16,922 bases of DNA from Bacteroidota bacterium (GCA_023426625.1 JAFAAJ010000140.1:1-16922), one strand, 5' to 3'; positions 1-7,715 are shown, counted from the stretch's first letter. The notes: generated by a model from the sequence alone, not told the origin. Translations and numbers: made by a program.

Positions 1-429
1 GTATTTACTTATATCAGATTAAAAAATCAGGAACTGAAGCTGCTTTCGGTGAAATCAAACTCTGAAAACAAGACCCATTCCTACGAAAGAATGACCCTTT
101 TTCTTGAAAGAATAAAGCCTTCCAACCTTATTCAGAAATTTGATAAAGGTCTGGCTGTTCATGAATTTATTTTCCTTACTGAAAAATCTATCAACGAAGA
201 ATTTGAATATAACGCTTCACAACAGCTTTATCTTACAAAAAATTCATGGCAGAATATTGTTGATTCTAAAAATGCAGTCATAGAACTGCTTCATAGAACT
301 TATGAAAACCTGAATGATCCCAGTCTGGAGGATTTTAAAACTGTTTTTATCATGAATTATATGAACAACGACGACTATATTGCTGCCACTATTGAAGACC
401 TTAGAAAAGAAATTTTAATAATAGCTTAA
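1..429 (+). CDS. Conserved hypothetical protein, 5' end outside window
   Basis: The frame is open from base 1, so the gene begins upstream; 142 codons are visible. A GTG at 49 and an ATG at 91 could start shorter forms, but the open frame upstream in the same style argues for a longer protein. The visible part is charged and mostly helical, with no catalytic motif or signal that I can recognise. Its first residues (around FTYIRLKNQELKLLSVK) would fit the cytoplasmic side of a membrane helix lying outside the window, which is a guess. It ends 23 bases before the soluble pyrophosphatase with no terminator between them, so the two are probably co-transcribed. From memory, a protein of this kind (perhaps the DUF7935 family) often precedes ppa in Flavobacteriia. 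Function unknown. Confidence 0.75.
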   Translation, partial: VFTYIRLKNQELKLLSVKSNSENKTHSYERMTLFLERIKPSNLIQKFDKGLAVHEFIFLTEKSINEEFEYNASQQLYLTKNSWQNIVDSKNAVIELLHRTYENLNDPSLEDFKTVFIMNYMNNDDYIAATIEDLRKEILIIA

Positions 430-452
430 TTAAAAATAAAACAGAATAGATA

Positions 453-1064
453 ATGATTCCAAATTTTAAAGCACATCCATGGCATGGAATTTCTGCGGGA
501 GAAGATGCGCCAAATGTTGTAAACGTATTTGTGGAAATTGTTCCTTCAGATACTATTAAATATGAAGTAGATAAAGAAACGGGATATTTAAAGGTTGACA
601 GGCCTCAGAAATTCTCGAATATCATTCCTGCATTATACGGTTTTGTTCCAAGAACGTATTGCCATGATGAAGTAATGAGATTAGCAGTGGAAATGGGTGC
701 AGAAGATGTAACGATGGGAGATCATGACCCTTTGGATATTTGTGTATTAAGCTCACACAACATTCACTCCGGAGGAATGCTTATGGAGGCTATTCCAATC
801 GGTGGATTCAAAATGATTGACGGAGGTGAGGCAGATGATAAAATTGTTGCAGTAATGGTGGGAGACCACGCTTTCGGACATTTCAGAGACATTACTGAAC
901 TTCCTGAAGCTGAAGTAAGAAGACTGATGCACTACTTCCTAACCTATAAAAACCTTCCGGATGAGTCTGCAAAATGTAGAATCCAGGAAGTTTACGGAGC
1001 AGAACACGCTAAAAAAGTGATCAAGGCTTCATTAACAGATTACGCAAATAAATTCGGAGGATAA
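453..1064 (+). CDS. ppa: Soluble inorganic pyrophosphatase, family I
   Basis: Cytosolic enzyme hydrolysing PPi to two phosphates with Mg2+, pulling biosynthetic reactions forward. It has 203 residues. Aligned by eye to the E. coli enzyme, the whole active site is present: E28, K36, E38, R50, Y62, the triad D90/D92/D95 in GDHDPLD, D123, D128, K130 and Y165-K166. Between Y62 and D90 there are about 18 more residues than in E. coli (roughly 66-85), a length difference I believe is shared by other Bacteroidota enzymes. The start at 453 is the only sensible one; the PNFKAHPWHGI N-terminus is typical of the long family I form. It probably shares a transcript with the gene ending at 429 and is closed by the hairpin at 1091-1120. 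The membrane pyrophosphatase follows 218 bases downstream. Confidence 0.96.
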   Translation: MIPNFKAHPWHGISAGEDAPNVVNVFVEIVPSDTIKYEVDKETGYLKVDRPQKFSNIIPALYGFVPRTYCHDEVMRLAVEMGAEDVTMGDHDPLDICVLSSHNIHSGGMLMEAIPIGGFKMIDGGEADDKIVAVMVGDHAFGHFRDITELPEAEVRRLMHYFLTYKNLPDESAKCRIQEVYGAEHAKKVIKASLTDYANKFGG

Positions 1065-1090
1065 AATTGCATTCCGATTAAAAATATAAA

Positions 1091-1120
1091 GGGTAAATGA
1101 GTTTTCATTTGCCCTTTTTT
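1091..1120 (+). terminator. Rho-independent terminator after ppa
   Basis: Arms GGGTAAATGA (1091-1100) and TCATTTGCCC (1105-1114) form a 10 bp stem with one T-G wobble and a 4-base loop, followed by six T (1115-1120). It lies 27 bases after the ppa stop and separates ppa from the membrane pyrophosphatase gene. Confidence 0.88.
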
Positions 1121-1282
1121 GTTGATTGATAAACCGCTTTGAAAGTCCCTGATGCAAGCGTTTCCAGTAAATTAAGTCTAATTTTAAGATGATTTAAATT
1201 TAATATAGTTGCAATATTTTTAACATTATCATGGAAATTATTTATTATATTTAATTTTCTATTACCAAAAAAATATTAAACT

Positions 1283-4015
1283 ATGGATCTATTTGTGTTA
1301 GTGCCAATTTTTGGTGTTATTGCTTTGCTTTACACATTTCTTCAAAGTAACTGGGTAAGTAAGCAGAATGCCGGAAATGAAAAAATGAAACTTATCAGCG
1401 GACACATCGCTGACGGTGCAATGGCTTTTTTAAAGGCTGAGTACAAGATTTTAACCTATTTCGTTGTGATTGTAGCTGTTTTATTGGCAGTGATGGGAAT
1501 GAGCAATCCCGCTTCACACTGGAGCATCGGAATTGCATTTGTCGTAGGAGCCATGTTTTCAGCATCTGCCGGATTTATCGGGATGAAGATCGCTACGAAA
1601 GCCAATGTAAGAACCGCTGAAGCAGCAAAAACTTCACTTTCCAAAGCGCTTAAAGTTTCATTTACAGGAGGTTCTGTAATGGGAATGGGTGTTGCCGGAT
1701 TGGCTGTTTTAGGTTTGGGAGCCCTTTATCTCATCATCAAACAGATCTTCGCGCCTGATGCACTCCCTGATTCTCATGAAATGGAAAGAGCTATTGAAAT
1801 TCTTACAGGATTTTCTTTAGGTGCTGAATCTATTGCACTGTTTGCGAGAGTAGGAGGTGGTATTTACACAAAAGCAGCCGACGTTGGAGCGGATCTCGTA
1901 GGAAAAGTGGAAGCAGGAATTCCGGAGGATGATCCTCGAAATCCGGCAACTATTGCAGATAACGTGGGAGATAATGTAGGAGATGTTGCGGGAATGGGAG
2001 CAGATTTATTCGGTTCCTATGTAGCGACTGTACTGGCAACGATGGTTTTGGGAAGAGAAACTATTTCCGAGGATACTTTCGGTGGTTTTGCCCCTATTTT
2101 ATTACCTATGATGATTGCGGGAACAGGAATTATTTTTTCTATCATAGGAACTTTATTTGTAAGAATCAATGATAATGAAGGAGCATCTACTTCAAACGTT
2201 CAGAATGCATTGAACCTGGGAAACTGGGGAAGTATTGTGATCACGGCTGTAGCTTCTTATTTCTTGGTTAATTATATCTTGCCGGAGACAATGGTCTTAA
2301 GAGGTCACGAATTTACGAAAATGGGTGTTTTCGGAGCTATTATGGTAGGGTTGGTCGTGGGTACTTTAATGAGTATCATTACAGAATATTATACAGCAAT
2401 GGGTAAAAGACCTGTTTCAAGCATTGTAAGACAATCTTCTACCGGTCATGCTACCAATATCATCGGCGGACTTTCCGTAGGAATGGAATCTACATTATTA
2501 CCAATTATTGTTTTAGCAGGTGGAATTTACGGTTCATACTTATGTGCCGGACTTTATGGGGTTGCTATTGCAGCGGCCGGAATGATGGCTACAACAGCTA
2601 TGCAGTTGGCAATTGATGCTTTCGGGCCTATTGCAGATAATGCCGGAGGAATTGCTGAAATGAGTGAATTACCTAAAGAAGTCAGAGAAAAAACAGATAT
2701 TCTGGATGCGGTAGGAAACACTACAGCAGCAACAGGAAAAGGATTTGCCATTGCTTCAGCAGCTTTAACGGCTTTAGCATTATTTGCAGCATTCGTTGGA
2801 ATTGCAGGAATTGACGGAATTGATATCTACAGAGCTGATGTTCTAGCCGGTTTATTTGTAGGTGGAATGATTCCGTTTATCTTCTCATCATTAGCAATTA
2901 CGGCTGTAGGACAGGCTGCAATGGCAATGGTAGAGGAAGTACGAAGGCAGTTCCGCGAAATTCCGGGAATTTTAGAAGGAAAAGCAGAACCGGAATATGA
3001 AAAATGCGTAGCCATTTCTACCGACGCTTCCATTAGAAAAATGATGCTTCCCGGAGCTATTGCTATTATTTCTCCACTTTTGGTAGGATTTATTTTCGGT
3101 CCGGAAGTATTAGGAGGATTCCTTGCAGGGGCAACAGTAAGCGGTGTTTTGATGGGAATGTTCCAGAACAATGCGGGTGGAGCATGGGATAATGCTAAAA
3201 AATCATTTGAAAAAGGCGTGGATATCAACGGTCAAACCTATTATAAAGGTTCAGATCCTCATAAAGCTTCTGTAACAGGAGATACTGTAGGAGATCCGTT
3301 CAAAGATACTTCAGGTCCTTCCATGAACATCCTGATCAAACTGATGTCTATTGTTTCATTAGTTATCGCACCTACCTTGGCGAATATTCATAAAGATAAA
3401 ATTGATGCTAACAGACAGGCAAAAATAGAAAGCTTAACAGGTGTTGCAGGAATGGATCATGGAGGAAGAAACGGATTCACGGTTGTTCCATTAGTGTCTA
3501 CGGAAATCAAAGGTTACGTTAATGAAAATGGTGACTTTGTTTATGATACCGGAAATATCGAGGAAATCCAATTGAAAGGAGGTAAGAAAATTTCCATCGG
3601 TGAAAACAGTCAATTGTATCAGATGTATAATGCAGTTGAACAAAAAAGTCAGGCTGCTCTGGATCCGAACACTTGGTATACCATTGAAAACCTTTACTTT
3701 GAAACAGGTTCAAGTGATTTGAAACCCGGCTCAGAAGCACAGTTGAATAACTTAGCGGAAATTCTTAATGCTTATCCTGATCTGAAAATAAAATTAGGCG
3801 GATATACAGATAACACAGGAAATGAAGAAAGCAATCAGCAATTATCCAATCTCAGAGCTCAAACGGCAAAATTAAAGCTGTTGGAAATGGGAATTTCTTC
3901 GGACAGAGTGGAAGCAGAAGGGTACGGCTCTCAACATCCTGTTTGTGAAGCAAACGATACAGATGAATGCAAAGCGAAGAACAGAAGGATTGATGTAAGA
4001 ATTCTTTCGATGTAA
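1283..4015 (+). CDS. hppA: Membrane ion-pumping pyrophosphatase with C-terminal OmpA peptidoglycan-binding domain
   Basis: Couples PPi hydrolysis on the cytoplasmic side to H+ and/or Na+ export across the inner membrane. Residues 1-702 are a full M-PPase of about 16 helices. Visible motifs: GGGIYTKAADVGADLVGKVE (191-210), DDPRNPATIADNVGDNVGD (216-234), GNTTAATGKG (478-487) and TGDTVGDPFKDTSGPS (665-680). Ala482 and Gly485 mark the K+-dependent class (K+-independent pumps have Lys and Thr). The gating glutamate is absent from its usual helix-6 sites (DLFGSYVA, 241-248), but helix 5 carries Glu182 (LGAESIALF). After a linker (about 703-795), residues 796-910 are an OmpA-like domain with D843 and R858 at the 15-residue spacing of known peptidoglycan-binding OmpA domains. 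Single-domain relatives have about 670-770 residues, so the tail is an addition. In known M-PPases the C-terminus faces the periplasm, which suits wall binding. Confidence 0.95.
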   Translation: MDLFVLVPIFGVIALLYTFLQSNWVSKQNAGNEKMKLISGHIADGAMAFLKAEYKILTYFVVIVAVLLAVMGMSNPASHWSIGIAFVVGAMFSASAGFIGMKIATKANVRTAEAAKTSLSKALKVSFTGGSVMGMGVAGLAVLGLGALYLIIKQIFAPDALPDSHEMERAIEILTGFSLGAESIALFARVGGGIYTKAADVGADLVGKVEAGIPEDDPRNPATIADNVGDNVGDVAGMGADLFGSYVATVLATMVLGRETISEDTFGGFAPILLPMMIAGTGIIFSIIGTLFVRINDNEGASTSNVQNALNLGNWGSIVITAVASYFLVNYILPETMVLRGHEFTKMGVFGAIMVGLVVGTLMSIITEYYTAMGKRPVSSIVRQSSTGHATNIIGGLSVGMESTLLPIIVLAGGIYGSYLCAGLYGVAIAAAGMMATTAMQLAIDAFGPIADNAGGIAEMSELPKEVREKTDILDAVGNTTAATGKGFAIASAALTALALFAAFVGIAGIDGIDIYRADVLAGLFVGGMIPFIFSSLAITAVGQAAMAMVEEVRRQFREIPGILEGKAEPEYEKCVAISTDASIRKMMLPGAIAIISPLLVGFIFGPEVLGGFLAGATVSGVLMGMFQNNAGGAWDNAKKSFEKGVDINGQTYYKGSDPHKASVTGDTVGDPFKDTSGPSMNILIKLMSIVSLVIAPTLANIHKDKIDANRQAKIESLTGVAGMDHGGRNGFTVVPLVSTEIKGYVNENGDFVYDTGNIEEIQLKGGKKISIGENSQLYQMYNAVEQKSQAALDPNTWYTIENLYFETGSSDLKPGSEAQLNNLAEILNAYPDLKIKLGGYTDNTGNEESNQQLSNLRAQTAKLKLLEMGISSDRVEAEGYGSQHPVCEANDTDECKAKNRRIDVRILSM

Positions 4016-4037
4016 AAAGAATAAATAACAATACGAT

Positions 4038-4065
4038 AAAGCACCGCAATATGTGGTGCTTTTTT
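4038..4065 (+). terminator. Terminator between hppA and the convergent aminotransferase
   Basis: AGCACCGC (4040-4047) pairs with GTGGTGCT (4053-4060) around loop AATAT, with one G-T wobble, followed by five T. It lies 24 bases after the hppA stop. On the minus strand only a short T run follows, so it mainly serves hppA. Confidence 0.85.
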
Positions 4066-4076
4066 ATAGAATCAAG

Positions 4077-5216
4077 TTATAAATACTTTCTTAAATGTTC
4101 CAATGCTTGGATAATAACTTCATCCTTTTTAGCAAAGCTGAATCTTATATAATCCGAATTTTGCCTTGAATGATAAAATGCTGATAGCGGCAAGCACGCA
4201 ACTTTCTTTTCTATGGTCATCCATTTTGAAAACTCAACATCCGTCATTGTTTTAGAAACACTCCGGAAATTGGCGATCTGAAAAACACTTCCCTGTGCTT
4301 TCTGTTCAATTTCCAAAGGAGTATTTTTTATAAGTTCATTGAAAATATCTCTTTTTCGCTGCATGGAGATCTGATTTTCAGCAGGATCGAACACTTCCAG
4401 ATATTTTGCCACAGCGTATTGTGCAGGCGAATTGGCGCTGTAGGAAATGTACTGCTGATGACACCTGAATTTTATCGTCAATTCTTCTGAAGCTAATAAA
4501 TAACTCACTTTCCAGCCTGTAGAATGAAACATTTTACCGAAAGAAAAAATGCAGAAAGTTCTTTTTTTTAGGTCGGGATGGAGAAAAGAACTGTAATGCT
4601 CAAGACCGTCATAACAAAAAGTATCATAAATCTCTTCTGAGATCAGATAGATTTCCTGGTCTTTAATTATTTTATATAACTGGTTCCAATCATTCTGAGT
4701 CCAGATTTTTCCAGTTGGGTTTTGTGGAGAATTAACAATGATAGCTTTGGTTTTTTCGGAAATGCATTTTTGGAGCTTTTCCCAGTTGATGCTGAAGTCA
4801 CAATCGAGATCGTAATACACAGGTGTACCTCCATTTAAGACGATTGATGGTCCATAAGTATAATACGAAGGTTGGATGATGATCACTTCATCTCCTTGAC
4901 TAAGAATAGATTTAAGGGAAGTATGTAAGGCAAAGGTTGCACACGGAACAACGCTTATTTCTTCTTTTTTTAATTGGAGATTATTCTTTCTTCTGGAATT
5001 GAATCGGATAATACTTTCAATAAGCATCGGATTTCCGGCAAGTGGTTCGTAATTGTGATTGCAAAGATCTGCAGACTCTTTCAGGTAGTATTTTAAGCGC
5101 GGATCAATGTCAAAATCAGGTAAGCCCAAAGAAAGATCGAAGCTATTGTGCTTTAGTGCTAACTCAGACATTTCCGTAAAGAAGGAGTAATGAGTAAATC
5201 CATAAATATTCTCCAT
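4077..5216 (-). CDS. PLP-dependent class I aminotransferase, methionine aminotransferase type
   Basis: Cytosolic fold-type I aminotransferase of 379 residues. The stretch SFGKMFHSTGWKVSYL (225-240) closely follows E. coli YbdL (methionine:2-oxoacid aminotransferase); K228 is the expected Schiff-base lysine. NPTG is at 166-169 and the substrate-carboxylate arginine is R358 in YIRFSFAKKDE. An oddity is SEEIY at 193-197: families of this type have Asp three residues before that Tyr, contacting the PLP ring nitrogen, and here it is Glu194. The fold is otherwise intact and full length. The likely role is methionine salvage or aromatic/methionine transamination; the substrate is inferred from family resemblance only. 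It is transcribed alone, divergently from the M28 lipoprotein and convergently with hppA. Confidence 0.88.
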   Translation of the reverse strand: MENIYGFTHYSFFTEMSELALKHNSFDLSLGLPDFDIDPRLKYYLKESADLCNHNYEPLAGNPMLIESIIRFNSRRKNNLQLKKEEISVVPCATFALHTSLKSILSQGDEVIIIQPSYYTYGPSIVLNGGTPVYYDLDCDFSINWEKLQKCISEKTKAIIVNSPQNPTGKIWTQNDWNQLYKIIKDQEIYLISEEIYDTFCYDGLEHYSSFLHPDLKKRTFCIFSFGKMFHSTGWKVSYLLASEELTIKFRCHQQYISYSANSPAQYAVAKYLEVFDPAENQISMQRKRDIFNELIKNTPLEIEQKAQGSVFQIANFRSVSKTMTDVEFSKWMTIEKKVACLPLSAFYHSRQNSDYIRFSFAKKDEVIIQALEHLRKYL

Positions 5217-5232
5217 TATATTGCATTTTTAT

Positions 5233-5240
5233 CAAATATA
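5233..5240 (-). promoter_or_regulatory. Candidate -7 box for the aminotransferase gene
   Basis: The minus strand reads TATATTTG, a full match to the Bacteroidota TAnnTTTG box, 16 bases before the ATG at 5216. I see no TTG at the right distance upstream (around 5258-5266), so the promoter is half supported. The leader would be about 10 bases. Confidence 0.4.
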
Positions 5241-5302
5241 AGAAAAATCGGAATCCGTAGCAGATTAAATAAATTTTGTTATTTTTAGACAAAATAATCA
5301 GA

Positions 5303-6346
5303 ATGAAAAAACTACTTATTCCGCTATTCTCAGTTGCATTATTGGTAAGTTGTGGAACCGCTAAGGTTACCAAAGACGCTGCTTCACAAACCTCTCAAGC
5401 TGTTAAGGGTGATGCTGCGTTTCTTGCTGCATACAAAATGATTAATGCAGATGATCTAAAGAAAAACTTATATGTGATTGCTTCAGATGAGATGGGGGGA
5501 AGAGATACGGGAAGTCCCGGACAAAAGAAAGCCGGAGAATACATGATCAATTATTACAAAAATCTGGGGATCTCACATCCTAAATCATTGGGTTCTTATT
5601 ATCAGACAGTTCCTGCTGCTTATATGAAACAACGAGGTGGAGGAAACCTTCCGGATTCTGAGAATATCTTGGCTTTTATTGAAGGTACTGAAAAACCGGA
5701 CGAAATTGTAGTTGTTTCAGCACATTACGACCATGTAGGAACCAAAAACGGAGTGGTTTATAACGGCGCAGATGATGACGGAAGCGGAACAGTAGCGGTA
5801 ATGGAAATTGCAAAAGCTTTTCAAAGTGCTAAAAAAGCAGGAAAAGGACCAAAAAGATCCATTTTATTCCTTCATGTAACAGGAGAGGAGCATGGCTTGT
5901 TCGGTTCGGAATATTACACGGATAATCCTGTATTCCCATTGGCTAATACAGTTGTTGATCTTAATATTGATATGATCGGGCGTGATGACCCTGAAAACAG
6001 AGGAAAACAATATGTATATGTTATCGGCTCGGAAATGTTAAGTTCTGAATTAAAAGTCATTAATGAAGCTGCCAATAAAAGAACCAACAATCTGGAACTG
6101 AACTATAAATATGATGATCCCCGTGATCCGCAAAGGCTGTATTACAGATCAGACCATTATAATTTTGCAAAAAACAATGTTCCGGTAGCGTTTTTCTTTG
6201 ACGGAATCCATGAAGATTATCATAAACCAACAGATGATGTTGAAAAAATCGATTATGCACTTCTGGAAAAAAGGACGCAATTGGTTTTTACAACAGCCTG
6301 GGAAATTGCAAACAGACCAGAAAGAATTGTCGTTGATAAAAAATAA
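5303..6346 (+). CDS. M28-family zinc peptidase, lipoprotein
   Basis: Secreted metallo-aminopeptidase-type protein of 347 residues. I place the start at 5303, not at the in-frame ATG at 5276, because it begins a classical lipoprotein signal MKKLLIPLFSVALLVSC; Cys17 would be lipidated. The residues after Cys (GTAKVTK) are not acidic, so the Bacteroidota surface-export signal is not obvious and a periplasm-facing location is likely. Two-zinc site of M28: H141 (AHYDHVG), D157 (GADDDGSG), catalytic E195 with ligand E196 (TGEEHGLFGS), D223 (NIDMIGR) and H307 (DYHKPTDD). All are present, so the enzyme should be active. It probably trims peptides outside the cytoplasm; the substrate is unknown. A single-gene unit, divergent from the aminotransferase and closed by a hairpin at 6372-6405. 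Confidence 0.92.
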   Translation: MKKLLIPLFSVALLVSCGTAKVTKDAASQTSQAVKGDAAFLAAYKMINADDLKKNLYVIASDEMGGRDTGSPGQKKAGEYMINYYKNLGISHPKSLGSYYQTVPAAYMKQRGGGNLPDSENILAFIEGTEKPDEIVVVSAHYDHVGTKNGVVYNGADDDGSGTVAVMEIAKAFQSAKKAGKGPKRSILFLHVTGEEHGLFGSEYYTDNPVFPLANTVVDLNIDMIGRDDPENRGKQYVYVIGSEMLSSELKVINEAANKRTNNLELNYKYDDPRDPQRLYYRSDHYNFAKNNVPVAFFFDGIHEDYHKPTDDVEKIDYALLEKRTQLVFTTAWEIANRPERIVVDKK

Positions 6347-6371
6347 AAGCAGTTGACATTAACTTATAAAT

Positions 6372-6405
6372 AAGCCTGTAAGAATATCTTATGGGCTTTT
6401 ATTTA
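6372..6405 (+). terminator. Terminator after the M28 peptidase gene
   Basis: AAGCCTGTAAG (6372-6382) pairs with CTTATGGGCTT (6388-6398) over 11 bp with two wobble pairs and loop AATAT. It is followed by a short T-rich tail (TTATTT). It starts 26 bases after the peptidase stop. Confidence 0.72.
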
Positions 6406-6436
6406 AAATTTTAGTTGAATAACAAAATAAACTATC

Positions 6437-6799
6437 ATGAAACAAAAACTAAAATCCATCCGACCGTTTATAGGGTCAAAGAATTTTGACATCAGCAGGA
6501 ACTTTTATACTGATCTAGGTTTTGAGGAAACCGTTTTAGAACCTCATTTATCATTATTTAAAAAGGGAGAAACTGCATTTTATCTTCAAAACGCTTATGT
6601 AAAAGACTGGATAGAGAATACCATGATGTTTACAGAAGTTGAGAATGTAGGGGATTTTTGGCAGGAGCTCATTTCTCTGGGACTTGAGGAAAAGTATGAA
6701 GGGGTGAAACTCACTCCGATCAGAACAATGCATTGGGGAAAAGAATGTTTTGTGCATGACCCTTCTGGTGTTTTGTGGCATTTCGGGGAGTTTTTTTAA
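6437..6799 (+). CDS. Small VOC-superfamily (glyoxalase/bleomycin-resistance fold) protein
   Basis: A 120-residue single-domain protein with the two beta-alpha-beta-beta-beta halves of the vicinal oxygen chelate fold. The first half is IRPFIGSKNFDISRNFYTDLGFEE (8-31) and the second ends in CFVHDPSGVLWHFGEFF (104-120), where DPSG.LW is the usual VOC turn. The size fits bleomycin-resistance-like or glyoxalase-like dimeric members. I cannot name metal ligands with confidence, so it may be a binding protein or an enzyme; resistance should not be assumed. It lies 90 bases after the peptidase gene, behind a terminator, so it probably has its own promoter, which I could not pick out. The TTTTTTT just before the stop is coding. 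Confidence 0.8.
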   Translation: MKQKLKSIRPFIGSKNFDISRNFYTDLGFEETVLEPHLSLFKKGETAFYLQNAYVKDWIENTMMFTEVENVGDFWQELISLGLEEKYEGVKLTPIRTMHWGKECFVHDPSGVLWHFGEFF

Positions 6800-6815
6800 T
6801 GCGTGTTGAGGGTCA

Positions 6816-6856
6816 GTTCGAGTGTTTTTCGGACCGAAGAAAAATGTCTCGAGAAC
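6816..6856. repeat. Imperfect palindrome, REP-like intergenic element
   Basis: Starts with GTTCGAG and ends with CTCGAGAAC; inner parts TTTTTCGG and CCGAAGAAAAA also mirror each other, with small bulges. It lies between the VOC gene and the DUF1275 gene. The ends resemble dispersed palindromes I recall from flavobacterial intergenic DNA, but only one copy is visible here. On the plus strand there is no T run after it, so it is not an obvious terminator. Confidence 0.5.
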
Positions 6857-6938
6857 TCTTTGATAATTAGGGTTTAAAGTTATGAGTTTCGTTTAAGTTC
6901 TAATAGTTTTTGTTTTTGATCTCACTTCTTGATATGCT

Positions 6939-6964
6939 TCACTTCGTTACGCTACTCGAAGTGA
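6939..6964. repeat. Inverted repeat after the DUF1275 gene
   Basis: TCACTTCG (6939-6946) and CGAAGTGA (6957-6964) are perfect 8-base arms around a 10-base loop. A partial extra copy of the arm (TCACTTC) lies at 6922-6928. On the minus strand it sits 20 bases past the DUF1275 stop and could stabilise or end that transcript, but no T run follows. GC-richer than its surroundings; probably part of the same intergenic repeat patch as 6816-6856. Confidence 0.5.
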
Positions 6965-6983
6965 CGGCGTTTCATTATTTAAC

Positions 6984-7715
6984 TTAATGTCTGAATTTCC
7001 TTTTTAAATGATAATACCTGAAGAGCAAACGATCGTACCACAAAGCGAATAGAAGTAAAGCGACAGGGAGCAGAAGGGTTTTCAGCTCAAAACGTTGATA
7101 AGCAAATCCTCCGATAATTCCGCCTAGAAAGAAACCACCAATGATCATGAATTTCAGAAGAATATTTTTATAGAGCCTTATTCTTTCTCTCTTTTCTTTA
7201 TAAAAAACTAATTGTGAAAGTTCAATACCCAGATCAGTAAACAGTCCGGTAAGATGGGTTGTTCTTACCACAGATTGGGAAACCTTTGTAACCAGGGCGT
7301 TTTGTAATCCCATGGCAAAAAGAAGCGCGGAAGAAATTACTATTGAAAGAGAAGAACTTTCCTGAGAGGGTATGAACGGACTAAAAATTACCGCGAGCAT
7401 CATTGTGATTTCAATAGAAATAGGAATGATATACGATGTGTGAGACCTGGATTTAGAAGCCCATTCCATTACAAGTCCCGAAACAAAGGCACCACACAAA
7501 AAACAGACAATATAGAATAAGTAGGTGAGTGCCATCGTATAGTTCTTTAAAAACAATTGTTCTGAAAAGAAAGCGAAATGTCCCGTGACATTCGTCGTAA
7601 GTGTGTTTACGGCTAATACGCCCGTAATATTTACCAATCCTGCCACACAGGATAAAATAGATGCCAACTTAAGATTATGGGAATAGGTTCGTCCCTTTCC
7701 TTTGTGTCTGAACAT
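6984..7715 (-). CDS. DUF1275 (YoaK-type) membrane protein
   Basis: Inner-membrane protein of 243 residues with about six helices (around 17-37, 61-81, 95-114, 123-142, 187-206, 213-231). The family marks are TTNVTGHFAFF (40-50) after helix 1 and GLQNALVTKVSQSVVRTTHLTGLFTDLGIEL (136-166). These match the DUF1275/YoaK family, whose biochemical role is not established; some members are described as putative transporters. The N-terminus (MFRHKGKGR) is basic, fitting a cytoplasmic start. The gene stands alone, with a good promoter at 7778-7809 on the minus strand and a palindrome patch after its stop. Confidence 0.86.
   Translation of the reverse strand: MFRHKGKGRTYSHNLKLASILSCVAGLVNITGVLAVNTLTTNVTGHFAFFSEQLFLKNYTMALTYLFYIVCFLCGAFVSGLVMEWASKSRSHTSYIIPISIEITMMLAVIFSPFIPSQESSSLSIVISSALLFAMGLQNALVTKVSQSVVRTTHLTGLFTDLGIELSQLVFYKEKRERIRLYKNILLKFMIIGGFFLGGIIGGFAYQRFELKTLLLPVALLLFALWYDRLLFRYYHLKRKFRH

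Noticed and set aside
2827..3228. 133-codon open frame on the minus strand inside hppA
   Set aside because: It lies wholly within the well-supported hppA gene and its product has no family features; it is a by-product of the codon bias of the real gene.
5276..5302. Upstream in-frame ATG for the M28 peptidase
   Set aside because: Starting there would put nine residues ahead of a perfect lipoprotein signal peptide; the start at 5303 is far more likely.
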